Shown in pieces: positions 19,808-34,049 of a DNA stretch of 64,000 nucleotides (positions are counted from its first letter, which is position 1; each line of letters opens with the position of its first letter). A program made the translations under genes and the position numbers. The notes beneath the pieces are model-generated. The model was not told the DNA's origin and did no database searches. It saw only the letters and a program-made list of their open reading frames with translations. The DNA is from Caldilineaceae bacterium (GTDB lineage Bacteria > Chloroflexota > Anaerolineae > Caldilineales > Caldilineaceae). The DNA lies in contig JACKBA010000017.1 of the NCBI GenBank assembly GCA_020634815.1, positions 1 through 64,000 on the forward strand, in the 5' to 3' direction.

Positions 19808-21073
19808 TCACGTGCCGCGGAAGCGAGATTTCAGGTTCTCCCAGCGCTTGGAGCGCAGCTCTTCTTCACTGATCTCGCGTGTATCGGTGGCGTCGAAGAA
19901 GATGTTGAGGCGATCTTCTTCATATTTTGCGCCGCTGATGTCCAGCCGCGCCAGCCCCGTCGGCAGCGAGACGTTGCGCTTCCAGTTGCCGATGCGGATC
20001 ACCAGCTCGTCGACGACGCTGCGGTTCAGCTCGATCTCATCGCGGGCAACCAGCGGCAGCGAGAGGCTGAGCACGTACTGGCCGTTGCGCCGGAAGATGT
20101 CCTGCGGCTTGCCCTCATAGAAGCGGTGTGTCGGGTCGCCGTGCCCGCCACGCACGGGGTTGGCGCCAAAGACGGTTTCGGCCATGTGGGCGAGCATGGG
20201 CAGCCCGAGCACTTCCTGCTCAAAAAGCGGGATTTCGAAAATCGGCAGCGGCTGGAAGCACTCGTGCACCAGTTGCAGGTTCTGCGCCTGCGCGCTCTTC
20301 CAGGTATCGAAGTAGCCGTCGGTCAGCGTGCGCGGGAAGACGCGGTTGCAGATCACGGCGTCGACGCTGTAGCCGTACAGGTTGAGATAGGTGTAGGCGC
20401 GCTGCGCCTCCTTGACGACCATCTTCTCCGGGTTGAGCACGACGCGCATGCTGCTCTTCGTGCCGTCGCTGAGCAGGCGGCTCATGCGCTCCAGGAAGTC
20501 GACCAGCTCGGCGATGCTGTCGAAGACATCCTCGTCGGGCAGCGGCATGTCGGTCATGCGCTTCATGACAGGCCGCGCCAGTTGGATTGTCTTGCGCTGG
20601 AAGGGGAAGATTTTCTCGATATACCAGCGGGCGATGTCGGGAAAGCTGAGCAATTGCAGGGTGGACCCCGTCGGCGCCGCGTCGATGATGATGACGTCGT
20701 AGTTGCCGCTTTCGGCCATCGACGTGATCTGCATGAGGCTGGCCAGTTCGTCCATGCCGGGCAGAATCGCCGTCTCCTCGGCCACCATGCTGTCCATGCC
20801 CTGCCACATGAAGACGGCGTTGAGATAGGCCTGCACCTTGCCCCAGTATTGATCCATCTGGGTGAGCAGGTCGATCTCCTGACCCCACAAGTTGGGGGCC
20901 AGTTCGGTCAACTGGCTGCCGATGGGGCGGTCGAAGCTGTCGCCCAGGCTGTGCGCCGGGTCAGTGCTCACGACGGCCGTGCGATAGCCCAACTCTGCAC
21001 AGCGAACGGCAGTTGCGGCGCTGATGCTCGTCTTGCCGACGCCGCCCTTGCCGGTATAAAGCAAAACACGCAT
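19808..21073 (-). CDS. ArsA/Get3-family ATPase with C-terminal Hsp20-like domain
   Basis: 421 residues from ATG 21073. The deviant Walker A GKGGVGKTS (8-16) stands at the N-terminus, followed by VVSTDPAHSLGDSF (switch I/A-type motif), a Walker B DVIIIDAAPTGSTLQLLSFP near 150, and a NRVFP base-recognition segment near 260. After about residue 330 the sequence turns into beta-rich DIFRRNGQYVLSLSLPLVARDEIEL and ELVIRIGNWKRNVSLP, the small alpha-crystallin-like domain often fused to bacterial ArsA homologues. No arsenic genes are nearby, so a Get3-like targeting or metallochaperone role is as likely as arsenite export. An extended -10 (TGC TATACT, 21162-21157) lies about 84 bases upstream. Confidence 0.85.
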   Translation of the reverse strand: MRVLLYTGKGGVGKTSISAATAVRCAELGYRTAVVSTDPAHSLGDSFDRPIGSQLTELAPNLWGQEIDLLTQMDQYWGKVQAYLNAVFMWQGMDSMVAEETAILPGMDELASLMQITSMAESGNYDVIIIDAAPTGSTLQLLSFPDIARWYIEKIFPFQRKTIQLARPVMKRMTDMPLPDEDVFDSIAELVDFLERMSRLLSDGTKSSMRVVLNPEKMVVKEAQRAYTYLNLYGYSVDAVICNRVFPRTLTDGYFDTWKSAQAQNLQLVHECFQPLPIFEIPLFEQEVLGLPMLAHMAETVFGANPVRGGHGDPTHRFYEGKPQDIFRRNGQYVLSLSLPLVARDEIELNRSVVDELVIRIGNWKRNVSLPTGLARLDISGAKYEEDRLNIFFDATDTREISEEELRSKRWENLKSRFRGT

Positions 21074-21269
21074 GAATCCATCCTCACTCTTGATTGACCG
21101 GCAGTCGGGCCGGTCACGGTCGTGCAGCGTGGTGCAAAGCAGCAGGCTGCACGCGGAGTATAGCACACGCCCCTGGGCGCAGCGGTACGCTCGGTTCCAC
21201 GAACACGCTCAATTCATCCGCACGGCGCCAAAGCTGTGTGCCGAACGCGACCAGCAGGCTCCATGGGCT

Positions 21270-21275
21270 ATAATG
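21270..21275 (+). promoter_or_regulatory. Perfect -10 next to a start codon (probable leaderless mRNA)
   Basis: TATAAT ends eight bases before the ATG at 21284, so transcription would begin one or two bases before the start codon. No Shine-Dalgarno is present in between. The -35 region is not recognisable. Confidence 0.45.
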
Positions 21276-21283
21276 CTCCCATT

Positions 21284-22393
21284 ATGCGTGTATTGATGGT
21301 GAGCAAGGCCCTGGTTGTCGGCGCGTACCAGCGCAAGGCAGAGGAGATTGCGCAGCTCGGCGTCGAGTTGACGGTGCTGGTGCCGCCCGCCTGGCACGAC
21401 CGCCGCGGCCGGCAGGAAGCGAAGCCTGTGCACACCGCGGGGTACGCTTTCCGCACCGTGCCAATCCGCTTCAACGGCAACTTCCACCTTCACTACTACC
21501 CGACCCTGGCACGTGAACTTGATGCGCTGCGGCCCGATGTGCTGCACATGGACGAGGAACCCTACAACCTGGCGACGTGGCTGGCCCTGCGTGCTGCTGC
21601 CGCCCGGCGGATCCCGGCAACCTTTTTCACCTGGCAGAACCTGGACCGGCGCTATCCGTTCCCCTTTTCTCGCTTCGAGCAGGACAATTACCGGCGCGCG
21701 CCGATTGCGATTGCCGGCAACCAGGATGCCGCCGGCGTGCTGCGTGCCAAGGGCTATGCCGGCACGATTGCCGTGATTCCCCAGTTCGGTGTCGACCCGG
21801 CGATCTTCACCCCGGCCGACACAGAGACTGGCTCCCCGTCCTCCTTTCGCATCGGGTATGCGGGCGGGCTGCTGCCGGAAAAAGGTCTCGACGACCTGCT
21901 GCGCGCCTGTGCCACGCTCGACGGAGCGTGGGTGCTGACGCTGGCGGGCGAAGGCGAGGCACAGCCGGCCCTGGCTGCGCTGGCTGCCGAGCTGGGCATC
22001 GGCGACCGCGTCCGTTTTGCCGGCCGGGCAGAGAGCACCGTCATGCCTGCGTTCTATCGCTCGCTCGACGCCGTCGTGCTGCCCAGCCGCACCACGCCGG
22101 GCTGGAAGGAGCAGTTCGGTCGCGTGCTCGTCGAGGCGATGGCCTGCCGTGTGCCGGTCGTCGGAAGCGACAGCGGCGAGATCCCGCACGTCATTGGTGA
22201 CGCCGGGTTGATCTTCCCCGAGGGGGACGTTGCGACGCTGGCGCGCCATTTGCGCGCCTTGATGGATGACCCGTCACTGCGGCAGCGCCTCGGCGCGGCG
22301 GGACGGCAGCGCGTGCTGGCGCGCTTCACCATGGCGCGCATCGCCGCCGAGACGGTGGCGGTTTATGCGACACTGGCAGGAGAGCGCGCATGA
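21284..22393 (+). CDS. GT4-family glycosyltransferase
   Basis: 369 residues of GT-B fold. N-terminal domain: MRVLMVSKALVVGAYQRKAEEIAQLG, MDEEPYN and FFTWQN. C-terminal donor domain: IGYAGGLLPEKGLDDLLRA, LAGEGEAQPAL, and a nucleotide-sugar site VVLPSRTTPGWKEQFGRVLVEAMACRVPVVGSDSGEIP (landmark EQFGRVLVEAMA), with both glutamates of EX7E. Full length for the family. Its stop overlaps the next glycosyltransferase start by four bases (ATGA), so the two are co-translated, probably acting one after the other on an extracellular polysaccharide or glycolipid. Transcription likely starts at the ATG itself. Confidence 0.88.
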   Translation: MRVLMVSKALVVGAYQRKAEEIAQLGVELTVLVPPAWHDRRGRQEAKPVHTAGYAFRTVPIRFNGNFHLHYYPTLARELDALRPDVLHMDEEPYNLATWLALRAAAARRIPATFFTWQNLDRRYPFPFSRFEQDNYRRAPIAIAGNQDAAGVLRAKGYAGTIAVIPQFGVDPAIFTPADTETGSPSSFRIGYAGGLLPEKGLDDLLRACATLDGAWVLTLAGEGEAQPALAALAAELGIGDRVRFAGRAESTVMPAFYRSLDAVVLPSRTTPGWKEQFGRVLVEAMACRVPVVGSDSGEIPHVIGDAGLIFPEGDVATLARHLRALMDDPSLRQRLGAAGRQRVLARFTMARIAAETVAVYATLAGERA

Positions 22394-23541
22394 AGATCGC
22401 CATCGATGCCCAACTGCTCAGCAATGCAGAGAGCTACCGCGGCGCCGGCGTCAGCAACTATAGCCGCGAGTTGCTGCGTGCGCTGGGCGAGCTTGTGCGC
22501 GCCGGCGCCACGCCGCACGACATCACCGCCTATGTCCATGCCCGCCAGCCGGGTCTGGACGGCATCGAGCAGGCCGTCACCGCCCTCCGGCTGGAACGGC
22601 CGGCCGCACGCATTGCCTGGGAGCAGAGTGCGCTGCCCGTGCATCTCCGCCAGCGCGGCGCCGACCTGGTTCACGGGCTTGTCAACGTGCTGCCGCTGGC
22701 CGCGCCCTGCCCCGGCGTCGTCACCGTGCATGACCTTTCCTTCGTGCGCACGCCGGAGAAGCTGCCGCCGCTCAAGCGCGCTTATCACACGGCGCTCTGC
22801 CGCGCCAGCGTGGCGCGTGCCGCGCACGTCATCGCCGTCAGTCACCAGACTGCCTCCGATCTCCAGCAGTACTGGGCGACGCCGGCCGGGCGTATCACCG
22901 TCGTCCACAACGGCGTGTCGCCCCGTTTCACGCCGCAGCCAGCGGAGCGAATCGCCGCGCTGCGCCGCCAGAACGACTTGCCCGAACGCTATCTGCTCTA
23001 CCTGGGCACGCTGGAGCCGCGCAAGAATCTCGACCTGCTGCTGCGCGCCTACGCACGCTGGGCGCAGGCCGGTTCCGCCGCCGATAGCGACGTGGCGCTG
23101 GTGCTGGCCGGCGCCAAAGGCTGGTACTACGACGAGATCTTTCGCACGGTCACCGCGCTGGGGCTGGCGGGGCGGGTGATCTTCCCCGGCTTTGTGCCGG
23201 CCGCCGACCTGCCCGCCTGGTATGCCGGGGCCGAAGCTTTTGTCTACCCCAGCCTCTTCGAAGGCTTTGGCCTGCCCGTGCTGGAGGCGATGGCGTGCGG
23301 CGTGCCGGTGATTTGCAGCCGCGTGCCGAGTCTGCTCGAAGTGGCGAGCGACGCAGCCATCACCGTGGCGCCGGACGACGAGGCCGGCTTTGCCCATGCG
23401 CTGCGGCTGGTGCTGGAGCAGCCACGCCTGCGCAGCGCGCTACGCAAGCGCGGGCTGGTGCAGGCGGCGCGCTTCTCCTGGCGGCGCAGCGCCGAGCAGA
23501 CGCTTGCCGTCTACGAAGCCGCTGCAGCCCGGCGCCGGTAG
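22390..23541 (+). CDS. GT4-family glycosyltransferase (mannosyltransferase-like)
   Basis: 383 residues. Starts with MKIAIDAQLL and SYRGAGVSNYSRELLRAL, followed by VVTVHDLSFV and HVIAVSHQTASDL in the N-terminal domain, then LYLGTLEPRKNLDLLLRAY and the donor-site block YPSLFEGFGLPVLEAMACGVPVICS with complete EX7E motif, and a normal closing helix region ending WRRSAEQTLAVY. This architecture is typical of GT4 mannosyl- or glucosyltransferases of exopolysaccharide loci. It overlaps the preceding glycosyltransferase by ATGA and is followed by a repeat-rich gap. Unlike the glycosyltransferase at 10720 it is complete. Confidence 0.9.
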   Translation: MKIAIDAQLLSNAESYRGAGVSNYSRELLRALGELVRAGATPHDITAYVHARQPGLDGIEQAVTALRLERPAARIAWEQSALPVHLRQRGADLVHGLVNVLPLAAPCPGVVTVHDLSFVRTPEKLPPLKRAYHTALCRASVARAAHVIAVSHQTASDLQQYWATPAGRITVVHNGVSPRFTPQPAERIAALRRQNDLPERYLLYLGTLEPRKNLDLLLRAYARWAQAGSAADSDVALVLAGAKGWYYDEIFRTVTALGLAGRVIFPGFVPAADLPAWYAGAEAFVYPSLFEGFGLPVLEAMACGVPVICSRVPSLLEVASDAAITVAPDDEAGFAHALRLVLEQPRLRSALRKRGLVQAARFSWRRSAEQTLAVYEAAAARRR

Positions 23542-23582
23542 GCCGACCTTGGCCGCAGGTCCAGCCCGACACCTTGGTTGCA

Positions 23583-23712
23583 GAAGGCATTTGGAACCTA
23601 CCACGAAGCCACAGCGAGTAGAGAGGGGCACGAAGGGCCTATAGCAGACGCGCCTGCCAAATGCTTCTTTGTGCCGCTTGGTGTGCTTCGAGCCTTGGTG
23701 GTTTGCTGTTTG
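23583..23712. repeat. Imperfect inverted repeat in intergenic region
   Basis: GCATTTGG near 23587 is matched by CCAAATGC near 23657, and ACCACGAAG near 23600 by CTTGGTGGT-like sequence near 23695, with CACGAAG/CTTTGTG units between. It looks like a degraded copy of the dispersed palindromes seen elsewhere in the window. It fills most of the gap between the glycosyltransferase and the DUF218 gene. Confidence 0.45.
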
Positions 23713-23818
23713 GGATAGTCTCTCTTTGGAACTGGATAGGCTGCGGCGCCGTTCACTGCACATGGCAATCGGTGGCGAAGTCACGGAAAAACGCGGCAGC
23801 TTTGGGCATGGTATTGGC

Positions 23819-24469
23819 ATGAATGCTGGAATACGTCGCTGGCTCGTGCTGCTAGCCGGCGCGCTGTTGCTGGGTATCCTGATGCTGTCGCCATTTGCAT
23901 GGCAGCGGTGGGTCGACACGCGCTACGCACCTGCCATCTACACCGTCGACGAAGCGCCCGCCGCACGGGTCGCCATCGTGCTCGGCGCGCGGGTCTACAA
24001 CAGTGGGCGGCTCAGCGCGATGTTGCGCGACCGCGTCGACACCGCAGTCGAACTCTACAAGGCGGGCAAGGTGGACAAGCTGCTCGTCAGCGGCGACAAC
24101 AGCAGCAGCGATTACGACGAGCCGGGCGCCATGATGGCCCATGCCATCGAACGCGGCGTGGCGCCCGAGGACATCCAGCCCGACTACGGCGGCCGGCGCA
24201 CCTACGATTCCTGCTACCGGGCCAAGGCCATCTTCCAGGTCGACGAGGCAATCGTCGTGACGCAGGCGTTCCATCTGCCGCGGGCGCTCTTCCTGTGCGA
24301 AAGCCTGGGGCTGCGCGTCAGCGGCGTCAGCGCCGACCAGCGCACCTACGACCCGCGCTCGATTGCCTGGTCGGAGACGCGCGAGGTGCCCGCCCTCGTC
24401 GCCGCCCTCTTCGACGTCATCCGCCGGGCGCCGCCGCCCGTGCTCGGCGACCCGATCCCAATTCAGTAG
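23819..24469 (+). CDS. DUF218 (SanA/YdcF-type) membrane-anchored protein
   Basis: 216 residues from ATG 23819. One N-terminal membrane helix (about 7-28) is followed by the DUF218 alpha/beta domain: VAIVLGARVYNSGRLSAMLRDRVDTAVELY, KLLVSGDNSSSDYDEPGAM, ARGVAPEDI-like (ERGVAPEDIQPDYGGRRTYDS) and VTQAFHLPRALFLCESLG. SanA and ElyC members influence cell-envelope integrity in proteobacteria, but the reaction is unknown. No strong ribosome binding site distinguishes ATG 23819 from an in-frame ATG at 23763; the later one is preferred since it starts just before the membrane helix. Confidence 0.75.
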   Translation: MNAGIRRWLVLLAGALLLGILMLSPFAWQRWVDTRYAPAIYTVDEAPAARVAIVLGARVYNSGRLSAMLRDRVDTAVELYKAGKVDKLLVSGDNSSSDYDEPGAMMAHAIERGVAPEDIQPDYGGRRTYDSCYRAKAIFQVDEAIVVTQAFHLPRALFLCESLGLRVSGVSADQRTYDPRSIAWSETREVPALVAALFDVIRRAPPPVLGDPIPIQ

Positions 24470-24616
24470 CCGGCGGGGCTTTCGAGTATCTCGCGCAAAG
24501 AATTCACCCCTCTATTTGACGTCCAGGGGCAAAAACCCTACTATTGATGTTCGGTGTGCGGCACTTGGCTGGCCGCCACCTTTTTTGTTCGTTATTTGAC
24601 CTGGGAGGGGATTGAA

Positions 24617-25162
24617 ATGCGACTGATTCCACGCAAGCTCTTTCTGACGCGCGGCGTAGGTGTCCACAAAGAAAAATTGACCAGTTTCGAACTTGCATTG
24701 CGCGAGGCGGGCATCGCCCAGTTCAACCTGGTGCGCGTCTCGTCGATCTTCCCGCCGCACTGTCAGATCGTGCCGCGCGAGGAAGGGCTCAAGCTGCTGC
24801 AACCCGGCGAGATCGTCTTCGCCGTCATTGCCGAAATGTCGAGCAACGAGCCGGGCCGGCGCATCGCCGCCTCGATCGGCGTCGCGCGCCCGACCGACCA
24901 CGACAAGTACGGCTATCTTTCCGAGCACCACACCTACGGCCAGACCGAGCAGGAAGCCGGCGACTATGCCGAGGACCTGGCGGCTACCATGCTGGCGACG
25001 ACGCTCGGTATCAGTTTCGATGCCGAGAAGGATTACAACGAGCGCAAAGAGCAGTACATGATGGGCGGCGAGATCGTCGACAGCACCAGCATTACGGTGG
25101 CGGTGACTGCCTCGCCGGGTGGTGTGTGGACGACGGTCATCAGCGCGGCCATCCTGATCTAG
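24617..25162 (+). CDS. pdaD: Pyruvoyl-dependent arginine decarboxylase
   Basis: 181 residues from ATG 24617 with GGGAGGGG upstream. The self-cleavage site is Ser42-Ser43 in VRVSSIFPPHC; cleavage there converts the second Ser to the pyruvoyl cofactor. Further family blocks are FAVIAEMSSNEPGRRIAASIG and EHHTYGQTEQEAGDYAEDLA. The enzyme makes agmatine from arginine and is typical of archaea and some bacteria such as Chloroflexota. It is the first gene of a three-gene polyamine operon, 15 bases ahead of agmatinase. Confidence 0.93.
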   Translation: MRLIPRKLFLTRGVGVHKEKLTSFELALREAGIAQFNLVRVSSIFPPHCQIVPREEGLKLLQPGEIVFAVIAEMSSNEPGRRIAASIGVARPTDHDKYGYLSEHHTYGQTEQEAGDYAEDLAATMLATTLGISFDAEKDYNERKEQYMMGGEIVDSTSITVAVTASPGGVWTTVISAAILI

Positions 25163-25177
25163 CGCAGGCGCGCCACG

Positions 25178-26061
25178 ATGACGACACCCGACAATTTCCT
25201 CGGGCTTGACGAAGCCGCCAGCGCGTTCGACCGCGCCGGCGTGCTCGTCCTGCCCATTCCGTTCGAAGCGACGGTGAGCTACGGCGGCGGCACGGCCGAC
25301 GGTCCGGCCGCCATCATCACGGCGTCGCAGCAGGTCGAACTCTACGACCGCGAGTATGGCGAGGAGCCGGCCATGCGCTACGGCGTGCACACGCTGCCGG
25401 CGCTCGCGCCGCCGGAGGAACCCGCTGCGGCCGTCGATGCCATTGCCGCCGCGGTCGAAGCGGCGGCGCGTTCAGGCAAGCTGGTGGTGGGGCTGGGCGG
25501 CGAGCACACCATCTCCGTGGGCGTGGGGCGCGGCCTGCTGGCTGCACTCGGCGGGCCGCTGACCATCGTGCAACTGGACGCGCACAGCGACTTGCGCGAC
25601 TCCTACGAGGACTCGCCGTACAGCCACGCCTGCATCGCCCGGCGCCTGCTGGAGGCGCCCGGCGTCGAGCAGGTGCTGCAACTGGGCATTCGCTCGGTCT
25701 GCGGCGAGGAAGTCGACTTCGTGCGCCACCGTCCCACACGTGCCCGCGTCTGGTACGCCGAGGATGTGCACGCCGGCGGCTGGCAGGCGGAGTTCATCGA
25801 GCGGGTGCGCGGGCGCCGGGTCTTCCTGACGATCGACGTCGATGGGCTGGACCCAGCCATCGTGCCGGCCACGGGCACGCCCGAACCCGATGGGCTGACC
25901 TGGCCGGAGGCGCTGAAGATCCTGCGCACGCTGACCGCCAACGCCGAGGTCATCGGCATGGATTGCGTCGAGCTGGCGCCGGCGCCGGCGTTGCACATGG
26001 CCGACTTTGCCGTGGCCAAGCTCGTCTACAAAGCCATTTCGTATGTGATGTACAAGGGGGA

Positions 26062-26065
<4 letters not shown>
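25178..26065 (+). CDS. speB: Agmatinase (ureohydrolase family)
   Basis: 295 residues. Binuclear Mn ligands are visible: His110 in GGEHT, Asp134/His136/Asp138 in LDAHSD, and the two Asp of TIDVDGLDPA near 215. The SYEDSPYSHA loop after the second motif is agmatinase-like. The N-terminal FEATVSYGGGTADGPAAI is also typical. It hydrolyses agmatine to putrescine and urea, directly using the product of the upstream gene. Its stop overlaps the next start by four bases (ATGA). Confidence 0.93.
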
Positions 26066-27045
<980 letters not shown>

Positions 27046-27071
27046 AAAGCTTTCAGACGCACGAACACCTT

Positions 27072-27247
27072 TGACGCAGAGACGCAAAGTCGCAGAGAGA
27101 ACGCAGAGAAGAAGAGTTTCCAATTCCTCTGCGAACCTCTGCGACGTTGCGTCAGGGTTTTTCTGCGCCGAATTCAGCAGCCTATCGCAAAGAGTAGTCC
27201 TTCTCCAATTCCTCTGCGGACCTCTGTGTCTTTGCGTCTCTGCGTCA
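27072..27247. repeat. 176-base element with 18-bp perfect terminal inverted repeats
   Basis: TGACGCAGAGACGCAAAG at 27072-27089 is the exact reverse complement of 27230-27247. Inside, CCAATTCCTCTGCG occurs twice in direct orientation (near 27120 and 27206). There is no open frame, and the element fills the gap between the convergent polyamine operon and the phosphohexomutase gene. It looks like a non-autonomous miniature repeat or bidirectional terminator-like palindrome. Confidence 0.75.
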
Positions 27248-27270
27248 GAATTGTCTTCCCAGCAATAATC

Positions 27271-28752
<1,482 letters not shown>

Positions 28753-28901
28753 AATGGTGGTTCCCGATCTGGATCGCTACAAGTGGAGATGCTGCTCGCA
28801 AAGCCGCCCGTGCAGGTTGGGCGTCAACGCAGGGGGTGGGGCTGGAGGCAGCTCCGAGTCACTTCTCGTCAACTGATTCTTGCGTGTCACTGGTTGTTCC
28901 C

Positions 28902-28928
28902 CGGCGCAATTGCGCCGTTTCTATTCTA
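28902..28928 (-). promoter_or_regulatory. -10 with adjacent 16-bp palindrome upstream of the phosphohexomutase gene
   Basis: On the minus strand TAGAAT (28928-28923) is followed five bases later by CGGCGCAATTGCGCCG (28917-28902), a perfect 16-bp palindrome. It would cover the transcription start. This geometry fits a repressor operator, though a loop-poor hairpin at the 5' end of the mRNA is also possible. Confidence 0.4.
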
Positions 28929-29014
28929 TCACGGCGCCTGCGTTTTGCGACCTTTTACCGGGTTACGAAGCGCTGACAGAGAACGGTACGGCGCAGCGCA
29001 CGGCCGGTTCGGGC

Positions 29015-29929
29015 CTACGATGCAGCCGGACGCACCAGTTCGGCCAGGCCATCGGCCAGGGGAACGGTTGGCCGCCATCCCAGGCGTTGCAGCTTGTCGC
29101 TGCTGCCGGAGGAGTGAACGATGTCGCCGGTGCGCGGCGCTTCGTAGCTGCGCTGCAACGGCTGCGGGCTCACGCTTGCCAGCGCATCGAGCACGCCGTT
29201 GAGCGTCATCGACTGGCCGGTCGCCACCTGGTATATCTCGCCCCAGGCAAAGGTGTCCAGGGTCGCCGCCAGCAGATTGGCCTGCGCCACATCGTGAACG
29301 GAGATGAAGTCACGGGTCTGGTTGCCGTCGCCAAAGATGCGGCAGCGCTCGCCGGCAATCGCCGCATCGCACCAGCGGGCGATGACGCCGCTGTACGGTG
29401 AATCGGCGCGCTGGCGCGGGCCGTAGACATTGAAGTAGCGCAGCACGACCGTCTCCATGCCATACGCGACGGCGTAGAGTTGCAGCCATTGCTCGGCCAT
29501 GCGCTTGCTGGCGGCATAGGGCACCAGCGGCTGCACAAGCGAGTCTTCGCTCTTTCGGCCAGGGAGGTCGCCGTAGACGGCGCAGGTCGATGCCAGCACG
29601 GCGCGGCGCACACCAGCCTGCCGCGCCGCCTCCAGCAGGCCGACGGTACCTGTCGTGTTGACGTGATAGGTGTTTGCCGGCTCCTGTAGCGACTGCGGCA
29701 CGCTCACCAACGCCGCCAGGTGGATGACGGCGTCGCAGCCTTGCAGCGCCTGCTCGACTGCGGCAAGGTCGGTCACATCACCGGTCAGAAGTTCGGCGCT
29801 ATCCGGCAGATTGGCTGCCGTCCCGGTCGAGAGATCGTCCAGCACGCGTACCGAGTGACCGGCTGCCAGTGCAGCGTCGACCGTGTGCGAGCCGATAAAA
29901 CCGGCGCCGCCGGTAACGAGAATGTTCAT
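29015..29929 (-). CDS. NAD-dependent epimerase/dehydratase (UDP-glucose 4-epimerase-like)
   Basis: 304 residues of extended short-chain dehydrogenase fold. NAD loop GGAGFIGSHTVDAALAAG at 7-24, VIHLAALVSVPQS near 70, catalytic Ser-Thr in STCAVYGD near 120, YAASK near 145 (Tyr and Lys of the YxxxK pair), then RYFNVYGPRQ and RDFISVHDVAQANL. The last two motifs are typical of GalE-like and dTDP-sugar epimerases. ATG 29929 is the start; a longer reading to 29989 lacks similarity. It fits the sugar-nucleotide theme of this region. Confidence 0.88.
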   Translation of the reverse strand: MNILVTGGAGFIGSHTVDAALAAGHSVRVLDDLSTGTAANLPDSAELLTGDVTDLAAVEQALQGCDAVIHLAALVSVPQSLQEPANTYHVNTTGTVGLLEAARQAGVRRAVLASTCAVYGDLPGRKSEDSLVQPLVPYAASKRMAEQWLQLYAVAYGMETVVLRYFNVYGPRQRADSPYSGVIARWCDAAIAGERCRIFGDGNQTRDFISVHDVAQANLLAATLDTFAWGEIYQVATGQSMTLNGVLDALASVSPQPLQRSYEAPRTGDIVHSSGSSDKLQRLGWRPTVPLADGLAELVRPAAS

Positions 29930-29980
29930 GACGACGATTAAACCACAGTGGACGGCAAAGGACGGTTCAGAGACACCTGG

Positions 29981-30019
29981 CGGTCGCACACCAGGTCATC
30001 CGATCCTGGTGTGCGACCG
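29981..30019 (-). terminator. 15-bp stem downstream of ileS
   Basis: CGGTCGCACACCAGG (29981-29995) is exactly complementary to 30005-30019, with a nine-base loop. It begins 11 bases after the ileS stop. No T-run follows on the minus strand, so it may be a T-less terminator or a 3'-end stabiliser. Confidence 0.5.
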
Positions 30020-30029
30020 GCTCACTTTT

Positions 30030-33335
<3,306 letters not shown>

Positions 33336-33363
33336 CGTTCAAATCCTGTCTTGAACTGAGTGA

Positions 33364-33392
33364 TTGCCGCGCTCGGCAAAACTGATTACAAT
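33364..33392 (+). promoter_or_regulatory. Promoter of the DUF433/DUF5615 pair
   Basis: TTGCCG (33364-33369), 17-base spacer, TACAAT (33387-33392), about 50 bases before the ATG at 33442. It overlaps the region that must also hold any ileS promoter on the other strand. Confidence 0.5.
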
Positions 33393-33441
33393 GGTCGCAG
33401 CGGGCGCACACGGCGCCTCACTTGACGCTGCGAGGTAAATC

Positions 33442-33687
33442 ATGTCGGACACGTATCTTGAACGCATCTCAATCAACCCGAAGGTCATGGTCGGCAAGCC
33501 GGTAATTCGCGGCACGCGTATTCCGGTCGAACTGATTGTGCGCCGCATTGGTCAGGGCATGACGACCGATGAGATGCTGCAAGAGTACCCGCGCTTGACC
33601 ATCGAAGACATCTACGCCGCCCTGCTCTATGCCGCTGCCGTCGTAGCCAACGAGGACGTCTTCCCCCTCTCCGCTGAAGTGGCATGA
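33442..33687 (+). CDS. DUF433 antitoxin-like protein
   Basis: 81 residues. The signature RISINPKVMVGKPVIRGTRIPVELIVRRIGQGMTTDEML is a classic DUF433 winged-helix block (landmark GKPVIRGTRIPV), followed by YPRLTIEDIYAALLYAA. DUF433 proteins commonly pair with a PIN-like DUF5615 protein and are thought to be DNA-binding antitoxins. Its stop overlaps the start of the DUF5615 gene by four bases. It has its own promoter on the plus strand, inside a block of minus-strand translation genes. Confidence 0.88.
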   Translation: MSDTYLERISINPKVMVGKPVIRGTRIPVELIVRRIGQGMTTDEMLQEYPRLTIEDIYAALLYAAAVVANEDVFPLSAEVA

Positions 33688-34049
33688 CCCACCGCTTCCT
33701 GATCGATGAGAGCGTCGGCCAGACCACTGCACTTCATCTGCGTGCCACGAACCTCGACGTTGAGTCGGTCGCCGAGTTGATGCCAAGCGCACTTGATACA
33801 GACATCCTCGGTTACGCCGTCTCTACGCAACGCATTGTCGTCACAATTGACAAGGACTTTGGCGACCTGGTCTTCCGCGATGGGTTATCTCATGCCGGCG
33901 TCATCCTTTTGCGCCTGGACGATGATACGATCCCCAACATTGTCAGGGCGGTCGACCGTGTCATTGCCGAGGTCGGCCCGCGCATTGCCGGCAACTTTGT
34001 CGTCGTAACAGAACGGCACATTCGCGTGAGGCAGACACTACACCGGTAA
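33684..34049 (+). CDS. DUF5615 PIN-like toxin candidate
   Basis: 121 residues. PIN-like fold features: FLIDESVG at the N-terminus (acidic metal ligands Asp, Glu), ALDTDILGYAVSTQRIVVTIDKDFGDLVF with Asp residues in ITID-KDF, then GVILLRLDD. This family is the usual partner of DUF433, forming VapBC-like modules in which the PIN-like protein is presumed to be an RNase. Its last 12 bases overlap the 3' end of the convergent alaX gene. Toxicity is inferred only from family and arrangement. Confidence 0.85.
   Translation: MTHRFLIDESVGQTTALHLRATNLDVESVAELMPSALDTDILGYAVSTQRIVVTIDKDFGDLVFRDGLSHAGVILLRLDDDTIPNIVRAVDRVIAEVGPRIAGNFVVVTERHIRVRQTLHR

Noticed and set aside
33336..33441. T-box leader directly in front of ileS
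   Set aside because: Only about 100 bases are available and no GGTGGTACCGCG-type motif occurs there; the T-box lies upstream of alaX instead.
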